Below are positions 5,790 through 11,168 of a DNA stretch of 22,125 nucleotides, piece by piece. The translations under genes and the position numbers were made by a program. The stretch comes from a virus: IMG/VR virus record IMGVR_UViG_3300021354_000037, positions 1 through 22,125 of that record. One strand, written 5' to 3'. Below the pieces are notes generated by a model. That model saw nothing but the letters and a program-made list of their open reading frames with translations. It was not told the origin of the DNA and did not search any database. Position 1 is the first letter of the stretch. Every line of letters starts with the position of its first letter.

Positions 5790-5992
5790 TAGTTGTTCTC
5801 CTTGTTGTAATTGAGTGAGTAAGTGCATGTGCCATCACAATTCAAATTGTGATCGATCACTTCGTGCATTCTTTCAATGTTAGGGAAGTCACGCCCCAAC
5901 AATTTTCCTATTTCCAAAATCATTTGAAGTTCATCAACATCACTTTGATAAAACTTCATTGAGAAAAAGGCTGATTTTTCTATTGAGTTCAT
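5789..5992 (-). CDS. 67-residue hypothetical protein
   Basis: Mostly helical and acidic in the first two thirds (SDVDELQMILEIGKLLG, FPNIERMHEVIDHNL), ending in a short CDGTC motif and polar tail. It is coupled by TAATG at 5992 and 5789. The codons for EVIDH contain one of the TGATCGATCA palindromes (5850-5859). No family is recognised. CxxxC plus nearby histidines could bind a metal, but a full site is not visible. Confidence 0.75.
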   Translation of the reverse strand: MNSIEKSAFFSMKFYQSDVDELQMILEIGKLLGRDFPNIERMHEVIDHNLNCDGTCTYSLNYNKENN

Positions 5993-6186
5993 TAGTCCAG
6001 AACCTCGCTTGCTGCTAGCACTTCATACGCCTTACCGATTAACTGATCGACGTAAGTTTCTCGGTCTGAAAATGTTTCTCCGTATAGCTCGTAGTCGCCT
6101 TCGCAATCATCAAAGACACCAGTTTCCCAGATTCCTTGAAGTTCGCTCAGCATCAACGAAAAAACGGTCTTGGATTCTTCATTCAT
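5992..6186 (-). CDS. 64-residue acidic protein, first gene of the small operon
   Basis: Very acidic helical protein (MNEESKTVFSLMLSEL, then FDDCEGDYELYGETFSDRETYVDQLIGKAYEVL). ATG 6186 has an excellent ribosome-binding site, AGAGGAGAAATAA, and follows the promoter at 6233-6260 with a stem-loop at the predicted mRNA 5' end. It leads six coupled genes down to 4509. High expression is expected from promoter and ribosome-binding site together. Function unknown; early host-takeover proteins often have this size and charge (inference). Confidence 0.8.
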   Translation of the reverse strand: MNEESKTVFSLMLSELQGIWETGVFDDCEGDYELYGETFSDRETYVDQLIGKAYEVLAASEVLD

Positions 6187-6207
6187 TTATTTCTCCTCTA
6201 ATTAAAT

Positions 6208-6226
6208 TGATGAGAGTCACTCATCA
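6208..6226 (-). promoter_or_regulatory. 5'-terminal hairpin or operator of the small operon
   Basis: Perfect 7-bp inverted repeat TGATGAG/CTCATCA separated by 5 bases. Its right edge (6226) coincides with the transcription start expected from the -10 at 6233-6238, so it is either a stem-loop at the very 5' end of the mRNA or a repressor site at +1. Confidence 0.6.
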
Positions 6227-6232
6227 CTAACT

Positions 6233-6260
6233 ATTTTACACGTTTTTCCAGTAATTGCAA
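6233..6260 (-). promoter_or_regulatory. Sigma70-type promoter of the 6186-4509 operon
   Basis: Minus-strand -35 TTGCAA (6260-6255), 16-bp spacer, -10 TAAAAT (6238-6233) preceded by TG. It lies in an AT-rich tract 47 bases upstream of the first ATG. Confidence 0.75.
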
Positions 6261-6289
6261 GCAAATCTTCAAAAACTTTTTTGCGCTCG

Positions 6290-6299
6290 TGATCGATCA
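6290..6299. repeat. TGATCGATCA palindrome
   Basis: Perfect 10-bp palindrome. It recurs at 4354-4363 (in the long non-coding region, extended to 12 bp) and at 5850-5859 (inside a coding region, extended to 12 bp). Three copies within 2 kb is more than chance predicts. Possible operator or modification/restriction site; function unproven. Confidence 0.4.
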
Positions 6300-6360
6300 A
6301 CATGTGCTTTTTCAACTTGTTCCAGGGTGAAAAATAGCTGGTTTTTTTATACAGAGTTGA

Positions 6361-6413
6361 TGGATACCCTCAACAACCGCAAAACACAACCTCGGATACC
6401 CTCAACAATCGCA
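6361..6413. repeat. Two direct repeats, GGATACCCTCAACAAYCGCA (iterons)
   Basis: Copies at 6362-6381 and 6394-6413 differ in one base and are 32 bp apart, close to three helical turns, so a protein would meet both on the same face. A third, diverged copy (GGATACCCTCTACAACGCC) starts at 6554 within the adjacent DnaA-like gene and is preceded by TGT, giving TGTGGATA, close to a DnaA box. They sit between an AT-rich tract (6231-6290) and the DnaA-domain-IV gene, so a replication origin is the leading interpretation. Confidence 0.6.
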
Positions 6414-6437
6414 GTTACAAACTTTGTCAGATTGTTG

Positions 6438-6446
6438 TGCTATAAT
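6438..6446 (+). promoter_or_regulatory. Extended -10 promoter, rightward
   Basis: Plus-strand TGCTATAAT, a perfect extended -10 with consensus hexamer; no convincing -35. The expected start near 6453 coincides with the first base of an 11-bp stem. It opposes all genes and is antisense to the end of the DnaA-like gene. Confidence 0.6.
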
Positions 6447-6452
6447 CGCCAA

Positions 6453-6530
6453 TGTCGTTGACGGTGGGCTTAGTCACCCTTAATGAGCTTCTACGGGAAC
6501 TCCCCCTGTAGAGTGCTCCCGTCAGCGACC
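6453..6530 (+). ncRNA. Predicted three-way-junction RNA at the putative origin
   Basis: Plus-strand folding by eye: P1 pairs GTCGTTGACGG (6454-6464) with CCGTCAGCGAC (6519-6529), 11 bp with one U-G. P2 is GGG/CCC (6466-6468 with 6477-6479). P3 pairs GAGC-U-UCUAC (6485-6494) with GUAGA-G-(bulge)-GCUC (6508-6518), 10 bp including one U-G, and abuts P1 for coaxial stacking. Both wobble pairs would be A-C mismatches on the minus strand, so the plus strand is the better folder, in agreement with the promoter at 6438. No U-run terminates it; it may be the 5' part of a longer antisense transcript, a replication-control or primer RNA, or a 3'-end structure of the minus-strand mRNA. Confidence 0.5.
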
Positions 6531-6929
6531 TCTCTGCTCCTGCACAATGCTGTGGATACCCTCTACAACGCCCTCAGGGACGTTCTCGCACCCTGCCATG
6601 ATAGTTGTGTGATCTTTGCCTACGTAGTCACCTATTTGAGGATAAGACCATTTGCCATAGGTTCTAATGCAAGCCCACCATAAGTGTCTAGGCTTGATGT
6701 ACTGCTTGAAGCGTCTGTCACCATCAATAAACTGTGGTGGGATACCAGTTAAATCACTGATTACCTTCAAGTAAGCGTCTGGATCGAAGTCGTTTGCGAT
6801 ACTTAGCCACTCGGTAACGAGCTGCTTCCCTGTGGGCTGACTGACAACCGCAGATGTCTTTGCCTTCGTCGTCGAACTCGATGGGGATTTCGCTACGGAT
6901 GTGCCAGGAGTAGCCTTTTTCTGTACCAT
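6522..6929 (-). CDS. DnaA domain IV-like DNA-binding protein
   Basis: 135 residues. The first 50 are low complexity (Ser/Thr/Lys/Ala/Pro). The rest resembles DnaA domain IV: YIKPRHLWWACIRTYGKWSYPQIGDYVGKDHTTIMAGCENV (about 78-117, broken here as a helix-turn-helix followed by the DHTT signature at 106-109). In DnaA this domain reads the DnaA box. The AAA+ ATPase domain is absent, so this is a stand-alone box reader: an origin-binding initiator partner, an anti-DnaA competitor, or a transcription factor. The start ATG 6929 has GAGGA upstream, and no other start exists before the domain, so the gene overlaps the WhiB gene by 176 bases out of frame. Three GGATACCCTC repeats lie at its 3' end. 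Confidence 0.85.
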   Translation of the reverse strand: MVQKKATPGTSVAKSPSSSTTKAKTSAVVSQPTGKQLVTEWLSIANDFDPDAYLKVISDLTGIPPQFIDGDRRFKQYIKPRHLWWACIRTYGKWSYPQIGDYVGKDHTTIMAGCENVPEGVVEGIHSIVQEQRGR

Positions 6930-7176
6930 GTTTGATTTCCTCGTTACGTGATGGTGGCTTAAAGCCTAGTAGTACTGCTGTGGCACGAAGTTCTAGGTAA
7001 TCCAGACCAGCCCAGATACCATAAGGTTCTCGGTACTCCAATGCCCATTGTAGGCACTGTGCCTTGATGTCACACAACGAGCAGATAGCCTTAGCCAGCT
7101 CTACTTGTTCTGGTGCTTCGTCAAAGAATAGGTCTGTCTTACCTAGACAACGTGCTTGTGACCAGTCTGTACCCAT
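6754..7176 (-). CDS. WhiB-family Fe-S transcription regulator
   Basis: 140 residues with the WhiB cysteine set C10, C32, C35, C41 (CxxC and CxxxxxC spacing) that holds a [4Fe-4S] cluster, and the GIWAGL turn (53-58) that contacts the principal sigma factor. The C-terminus has a second cysteine pair and the segment CQSAHREAARYR, then a basic DNA-contact tail KYRKRLRSRR. The same C-x-x-AHR block occurs in the next WhiB gene, so the C-terminus is real even though it overlaps the DnaA-like gene by 176 bases. WhiB proteins are confined to actinobacteria and their phages, where they redirect host transcription. The start lacks a clear Shine-Dalgarno; the gap to the previous stop is 24 bases. Confidence 0.92.
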   Translation of the reverse strand: MGTDWSQARCLGKTDLFFDEAPEQVELAKAICSLCDIKAQCLQWALEYREPYGIWAGLDYLELRATAVLLGFKPPSRNEEIKHGTEKGYSWHIRSEIPIEFDDEGKDICGCQSAHREAARYRVAKYRKRLRSRRLLEGNQ

Positions 7177-7200
7177 GAATTAAGGGTACATGATTAATCA

Positions 7201-7608
7201 CTAAACTGCAATTTTATTCGCTCTGATTCTTTTAGCCTGTGAAGCTCGGTATGATCGATGAGCAATTTGGCACTGATTACAAGGTGCTGGACCTTCACCC
7301 TTGCGAAACGCACTGTATTCACGACTAAACATAGTCACTGTACCGTGTGGGACGTGGGTTCTCATCTCCTTGCGGCGTTCAACTGCTATCTGGCGTCGTG
7401 CTCTCGTGCTCATGCCACCCCAGATACCTACCTGAATGTTGCTGTTAATTGCATACTCTAGGCATTGTTCTTTTACTGGGCAACTGTAGCAATAGTGCAA
7501 AGCTTCAGTCATCTTCTCTGGTTTGATCTGTCCCATGTCATTTGGAAAGAATACGTTGGTGTCAACGTTCTTGCAGTTGGCTCGATCTTTCCATAGGTCT
7601 GACTCCAT
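7201..7608 (-). CDS. Second WhiB-family regulator
   Basis: 135 residues, with cluster ligands C12, C40, C43, C49, sigma-contact turn GIWGGM (61-66) and an AT-hook-like basic segment RARRQIAVERRKEMR just after it. The C-terminal extension PCNQCQIAHRSYRASQAKRIRANK matches that of the neighbouring WhiB, suggesting duplication or a shared extra metal site. The start shares a base with the upstream stop (TAATG). Two WhiB paralogues in tandem would let the phage repress and activate different host or phage promoters, as known for mycobacteriophage TM4 WhiBTM4, which interferes with host WhiB2; the specific role here is inference. Confidence 0.94.
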   Translation of the reverse strand: MESDLWKDRANCKNVDTNVFFPNDMGQIKPEKMTEALHYCYSCPVKEQCLEYAINSNIQVGIWGGMSTRARRQIAVERRKEMRTHVPHGTVTMFSREYSAFRKGEGPAPCNQCQIAHRSYRASQAKRIRANKIAV

Positions 7609-7817
7609 TACTTCTTACCGCCCTTAACGATTTCCAGCTTTGGTTTTGCTGGACCATTCTCCATGGCCGGAAGCGATTGCTCAACTAAATCAGCAATACG
7701 CTTACCGGCAATGAAAAACTGTTCACGCGTAGGGTCTTTCGGGTCCAATGATTCATAGACAGTAAGACAAGCATCAACCGCAACGGCGAGCACGTCTAAT
7801 CCGAGTGACCCCTGCAT
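7608..7817 (-). CDS. 69-residue hypothetical protein
   Basis: Helical protein: LGLDVLAVAVDACLTVYESL, then KDPTREQFFIAGKRIADLVEQSL, ending in a lysine-rich KPKLEIVKGGKK tail. It is coupled by TAATG to SSB upstream and to WhiB downstream, so it is almost certainly translated with them. It is not membrane-spanning. No family is recognised; by position, an SSB-associated or regulatory accessory is possible. Confidence 0.78.
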   Translation of the reverse strand: MQGSLGLDVLAVAVDACLTVYESLDPKDPTREQFFIAGKRIADLVEQSLPAMENGPAKPKLEIVKGGKK

Positions 7818-8161
7818 TACTTGTCCCTGTTAATACTGGCGGTAGACCACATTAGTGATGGGCCGATGTCGCTCGCCACAATTTCCACAGCACTCCGTTT
7901 GTTCCCGTCCTTGTCCTCGTAAGACCTCTGCTTCGGTTCCCCGAAAACTATAACCCGATCCCCCTTTGTCAAGGTCTTAGCAGCGTGTTCTGCTGGCTTG
8001 CCCCAAAGAGTAACGTCAAAGTAACTTGTGCGCTTTTCTTCTCCAACTACTTTGTTCACTGCAATGTTGAGTGACAACGTAGCCTTGCCATCATTCAAGA
8101 ACTTAATCTCTGGTTCAAAACATAGGTTTCCACAGAGGGTAATTGATGTATCGTAGCTCAT
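7817..8161 (-). CDS. ssb: Single-stranded DNA-binding protein
   Basis: 114 residues forming one OB fold. It starts SITLCGNLCFEPEIKFLNDGKA, continues with LNIAVNK, then the diagnostic TSYFDVTLWGKPAEHAAKTLTKGDRVIVFGEP, and ends with a NKRSAVEIVASDIGPSL strand. It coats ssDNA during replication and recombination, in keeping with the ERF and nuclease genes in the same transcript. The protein stops at SINRDK: it lacks the flexible linker and acidic DDDIPF-type tip that cellular SSBs use to recruit partners. Coupled by ATGA and TAATG at its two ends. Confidence 0.93.
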   Translation of the reverse strand: MSYDTSITLCGNLCFEPEIKFLNDGKATLSLNIAVNKVVGEEKRTSYFDVTLWGKPAEHAAKTLTKGDRVIVFGEPKQRSYEDKDGNKRSAVEIVASDIGPSLMWSTASINRDK

Positions 8162-8364
8162 TTTTTCTTTGCTTTCTTCTTAGTGATTCGTTCAGGGATG
8201 AACGACCTCATACCCGTCCCCGATTGGAGAACGGTGTACGACTCTAACACACCATTCAATAGGTGTGCATTGATCCATTGGAAGTCACCACGCATACCAG
8301 CAACACGCACTGTGTCACCACGGGTGAATCCTTCGTATTCTTCTAACCAGTCTGACTTATTCAT
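8158..8364 (-). CDS. 68-residue basic-tailed hypothetical protein
   Basis: Small beta-rich protein with GDTVRVAGMRGDFQWINAH, resembling an SH3/KOW-like barrel, then FIPERITKKKAKKK as a basic tail. ATG 8364 was chosen because it forms an ATGA junction with the preceding stop; the longer in-frame start at 8454 would overlap that gene by 94 bases and adds an arginine-rich stretch typical of out-of-frame reading. It ends in an ATGA junction with ssb. A role in nucleic-acid binding is inferred from the fold guess and charge. Confidence 0.78.
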   Translation of the reverse strand: MNKSDWLEEYEGFTRGDTVRVAGMRGDFQWINAHLLNGVLESYTVLQSGTGMRSFIPERITKKKAKKK

Positions 8365-8498
8365 GACTTGTACCACATTTCGGTTGCGTCTAATACCTTG
8401 ATTACGTCGCAGGGGTATGGGTCGCCGTCGTAATTGCACTCTCTTTCTTTCCAAAGAAAATGCCTTTCTCGTATTTCTTGACGTTCAGCTTCAGTCAT
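8361..8498 (-). CDS. 45-residue hypothetical protein
   Basis: Short acidic/basic helix MTEAERQEIRERHFLWKER followed by ECNYDGDPYPCDVIKVLDA, a CxxDGxxYPCD-type segment that I recall as common in small actinophage proteins. ATG 8498 has GGTGGAG upstream and overlaps the previous gene by 8 bases (ATGACTGA). The alternative ATG at 8588 would overlap the upstream gene by 98 bases. Function unknown; two cysteines could be part of a metal site. Confidence 0.75.
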   Translation of the reverse strand: MTEAERQEIRERHFLWKERECNYDGDPYPCDVIKVLDATEMWYKS

Positions 8499-8733
8499 TA
8501 AGTGCTCCACCTGGCTCTGCTGCTGTTTGAAGAATCTTAATCTCAGTGCAGTACTTAAGTCCGGTGTACCAGTGACGCCACTTGCCATCTACTTTGTTAA
8601 TGCTGTAGCGACAGTTCTTACACTTTCGTGGTTCATCGCACTCAGCTTCGTGTTCGTCAATAGCACCGTCTAAGTACGCTGAATGAGCAACGTAAACTGT
8701 TTCCTTGCACCCTGGGCAAGTCCATCTATTCAT
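8491..8733 (-). CDS. Zinc-ribbon-like protein, 80 residues
   Basis: MNRWTCPGCKETV opens with a CPGC knuckle. Further on come HEAECDEPRKCKNCRYSINKVDGKWRHW and YCTEIK, giving two CxxC pairs plus extra Cys/His. This suggests one or two zinc sites, as in small nucleic-acid-binding zinc ribbons. ATG 8733 fits best: AAGGCGG lies upstream and it shares a base with the preceding stop (TAATG). The longer in-frame start at 8760 would add 9 residues. No specific family. Confidence 0.8.
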   Translation of the reverse strand: MNRWTCPGCKETVYVAHSAYLDGAIDEHEAECDEPRKCKNCRYSINKVDGKWRHWYTGLKYCTEIKILQTAAEPGGALND

Positions 8734-8894
8734 TAGATAACCGCCTTGCAACCAGCGCATGTCTTATTGTGTGGTGTGCCACCATCTGTTAGCTCATCCA
8801 TGTCATCTATTGACACGTGGCTTTCAGGTGCGCATGTAGGACAAAGAAAGATTATGTCCGTTGCTCCACGTCTTGCGTATCCAACTGTACTCAT
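8733..8894 (-). CDS. Zinc-ribbon-like protein, 53 residues
   Basis: Small protein with CPTC (residues 18-21) and CAGC (46-49) pairs, a classical four-cysteine zinc ribbon, separated by an acidic stretch IDDMDELTDG. It starts in an ATGA junction at 8894 and ends in a TAATG junction at 8733. The tandem position beside another CxxC protein suggests related nucleic-acid-binding accessories. Function unknown. Confidence 0.8.
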   Translation of the reverse strand: MSTVGYARRGATDIIFLCPTCAPESHVSIDDMDELTDGGTPHNKTCAGCKAVI

Positions 8895-9067
8895 GATTCA
8901 ATCCCGTAAAGGTAAGTGAGAACGTTAACTGCGTTAGTTAAACCTTCAGTTACTAATTCTTTGTCACTAATTAGTTTGTCATCAACCTTAGACAAAACTT
9001 CAATAGCTTCTTGAATGGACTGAACCATCCATTGAATTTTTCCTTCATTGTTTTTTGTTTCAATCAT
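8891..9067 (-). CDS. 58-residue helical hypothetical protein
   Basis: All-helical acidic protein (IQWMVQSIQEAIEVLSKVDD, then SDKELVTEGLTNAVNVLTYL). ATG 9067 has GGGAG five bases upstream, an excellent ribosome-binding site; the end overlaps the next gene in ATGA. Its AT-richer codons differ slightly from neighbours. No family is recognised; the heptad-like hydrophobic spacing suggests a helical hairpin or dimer. Confidence 0.78.
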   Translation of the reverse strand: MIETKNNEGKIQWMVQSIQEAIEVLSKVDDKLISDKELVTEGLTNAVNVLTYLYGIES

Positions 9068-9083
9068 TTCAACTCCCTTTTAG

Positions 9084-10115
9084 TTAAATAATGCTTTGCC
9101 AAGCTTCTGCCCATCTCCAGGCATTACGCTCGTATGTATTCTCACTGGCAAATGCTTTACCTGCTTGAATAAGATCGACGTTATCAGATGTGAGCAACTG
9201 ATTCAAGTCTTTCAACCAATCATGTTTCTCTTTAGCAATAAGACCAACGCCCTGCTTGTTAAGTAGTTTGTATTCTTCTGTAGGTGAAGCAACGAATGGT
9301 ATGCCCAGTGCCGCGTATTCCATGCCTTTTAGGTATGACTTACATTGGTTGAACCTGCTCATACGCAGTGGGACAACGCCAATGCTGAAAGATTTAACTG
9401 CTTTAGGGTAGTTCTTTAACTCAACCCAGTCTGACGACAAAGACTCACCATCATCAAAACCAGTAATCTCACCAGCGTTTTTTGAGCCAATGGCTAGGAA
9501 CTTAGCGTCGTGGTTACGTACTGCACGGCGTAACGAGTAACCCATAACCTCTAGGTCGCCAACATGTGTCTCAGTACTACCAGTCCAACCAACAACTTTC
9601 TTGCCTTCAGTTAGTTCCCAGTTTTCACCGTAGTCAACCTCAATGTCTAGGTAATAAGCAGGCACATAGTTTCGTAATACAATTACGTTCTTGTTAGGAA
9701 TCAACTTAGCGAGCTCAGGTGTGCTTACAGTAACCATGTCTGCTAAACCACACGCTTTAAGCATGGTGTCAGGAACGTCTAAAAGACCAGCCTTTGCAAG
9801 GCCTTTGCGGTATCCATTACGTGGATCAATGCTCCAGTAATCGTCGTCTAATTCAACAACAACTTTAGTCCCGTTGGCTTGAATAAGTGGAATGGCTTGA
9901 AGAACCTCAGGAAATATAGGACGTTGAATAACCATAACGTCGTCGCCAGTAGGTTCAATGGAAATCATCCTGTCGCCATCAAACTTGGCTCTTTGGCTCT
10001 GTGACTGGTAATCAAGAGTAACATCAAGTCCAGCGTTCTTTAGCACAGTGGCCGGTGCAATAATTCTATAGAAACCACAACCACCAGTGTCAGCGTGACA
10101 AACACTTACTTTCAC
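9084..10115 (-). CDS. Glycosyltransferase, GT-B fold (family 4-like)
   Basis: 343 residues. The N-terminal half begins VSVCHADTGGCGFYRIIAPATVL, the sugar-acceptor Rossmann entry seen in phage GT-B enzymes. The C-terminal half carries SIGVVPLRMSRFNQCKS, then KGMEYAALGIPFVAS and PTEEY, corresponding to the nucleotide-sugar EX7E-like region (KxxEYAAxGxPxVAS). It would transfer a sugar from an NDP-sugar to phage DNA, a virion protein or a host glycan. Start is GTG 10115 with GGGAGAAGCA upstream and a GTGA overlap with the nuclease gene. Its place among replication genes makes modification of DNA bases (together with the methyltransferase) thinkable, but the acceptor cannot be read from sequence. 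Confidence 0.88.
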   Translation of the reverse strand: MKVSVCHADTGGCGFYRIIAPATVLKNAGLDVTLDYQSQSQRAKFDGDRMISIEPTGDDVMVIQRPIFPEVLQAIPLIQANGTKVVVELDDDYWSIDPRNGYRKGLAKAGLLDVPDTMLKACGLADMVTVSTPELAKLIPNKNVIVLRNYVPAYYLDIEVDYGENWELTEGKKVVGWTGSTETHVGDLEVMGYSLRRAVRNHDAKFLAIGSKNAGEITGFDDGESLSSDWVELKNYPKAVKSFSIGVVPLRMSRFNQCKSYLKGMEYAALGIPFVASPTEEYKLLNKQGVGLIAKEKHDWLKDLNQLLTSDNVDLIQAGKAFASENTYERNAWRWAEAWQSII

Positions 10116-10447
10116 TGCTTCTCCCTAATTAGTTCTGTAAATTGTTCTAGTGTCATCACTGCGTAGGCTTGACTTACTCCCTTGCCGCGTCGCTTTATTA
10201 CAGCCACACCAAAGCGAGCCTTAGCGTGCCCTGCTTCAATAATGGCTTCGTCAATGAACTGTGCCAAGTTAATCTTGGACTGATTCTTACACTCAACTGC
10301 AAAGCCTGGAATACCAACGATGTCACCTTTGTCTTGTTGTACACCTGCACCGTAGCGTCGATCAGCTTGAGGGAAGCCATTGTCAATGAAGTAGTCAGCA
10401 ACGTCGCGTTCAAACGCAGAGCCTTTGATCTTGTTGGGATTAACCAT
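10112..10447 (-). CDS. Holliday-junction-resolvase-like PD-(D/E)XK nuclease
   Basis: 111 residues from ATG 10447 (8-base overlap ATGGTTAA with the upstream stop; a longer in-frame ATG at 10501 is less likely). KGSAFERDVADYF with E13, GDIVGIPGFAVECKNQ with D42, E52 and K54, form the E...D...ExK catalytic set of Hjc-type resolvases and related phage nucleases, with a basic RRYGAG segment between. The C-terminal half has a VAVIKRRGKGVSQAYAVM core strand. It probably trims or resolves branched DNA before packaging, together with the ERF pathway. The fold is well supported; true four-way-junction specificity is inferred. Confidence 0.88.
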   Translation of the reverse strand: MVNPNKIKGSAFERDVADYFIDNGFPQADRRYGAGVQQDKGDIVGIPGFAVECKNQSKINLAQFIDEAIIEAGHAKARFGVAVIKRRGKGVSQAYAVMTLEQFTELIREKQ

Positions 10448-11168
10448 GAGCCTTAAGCATCTCCTTAAAGCCCTTAGGCATTGGAACGGCCACCTTAGCA
10501 CGTTCTTCCATCTCCTTCTCCCAGTCTTTAGTTGGCTGCACTAACTTGGGCGCCATAGGTGTGGTCTTGCCTAACTTAGCCAACATGGTGTCGTAGTGCT
10601 TACGTAGTTTCTCCGGTGATCGTATGTTGGTTAGCCAGAACTCATCACGCTGGCACCACTCAATCATCATCAGCACTTCAGCTTCAGTGTGGTTGTCTAG
10701 TCTGAGTAGGCGCTCCATCGTGGCAATGGCTGTCTTGTTGACCACAAAAGCCTTGAAATTATTGGCTTGTATACGCTCGTTCAAGACAGTGCACAGACGT
10801 TCAGCAGCGAGCCATGTCTCTGATGTCTCTACCTGTACTACTTCTTGTACTACCTTTTGTATTACCTGTGGTAGTTCGTAGACCCAGCGTTCTACCTTGA
10901 CGAAGCGTCCTGCGTCGTCATGTACCTGCTGAGACTTCAGGTAGCCCAGTGACTCCAGCTCGTTCAGTATCTCGTACACCTTGTCACGCTTGGCAGACGG
11001 AGACTGCTGGATAAGTGAGTTAGGTTGCACAGTCCATGTACTTGGCTTAGACAGCAAGTAGGACAGCATGCCACGTGCTTCCCACGATAAGTCTTTGTTG
11101 CCTAGTGTTCGGTTGTCGATAATCGTGAAGGAATCACGAAGGTCATCGGGTGCGCGTCTGATAGTCAT
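10440..11168 (-). CDS. Winged-helix replication initiator/helicase-loader-like protein
   Basis: 242 residues. The N-terminal domain (about 12-95) with TLGNKDLSWEARGMLSYLL, SKPSTWTV, then AKRDKVYEILNELESLGYL is the winged-helix of phage replication O/DnaD-like and plasmid RepA_N-type proteins. The middle has a charged linker; the C-terminal part (about 150-205) has TEAEVLMMIEWCQRDEFWLTNIRSPEKLRKHYD, a helical block typical of DnaD-like helicase-loading domains, followed by a basic tail. It likely binds the phage origin or loads the host helicase. No helicase, primase or polymerase is present in this window, so the phage may encode them elsewhere or use the host's. Confidence 0.85.
   Translation of the reverse strand: MTIRRAPDDLRDSFTIIDNRTLGNKDLSWEARGMLSYLLSKPSTWTVQPNSLIQQSPSAKRDKVYEILNELESLGYLKSQQVHDDAGRFVKVERWVYELPQVIQKVVQEVVQVETSETWLAAERLCTVLNERIQANNFKAFVVNKTAIATMERLLRLDNHTEAEVLMMIEWCQRDEFWLTNIRSPEKLRKHYDTMLAKLGKTTPMAPKLVQPTKDWEKEMEERAKVAVPMPKGFKEMLKAHG

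Noticed and set aside
6361-6572. CRISPR-like repeat array
   Set aside because: Only three copies, irregular spacing (32 and about 160 bp), the third diverged and inside a gene; iteron or binding-site interpretation fits better.
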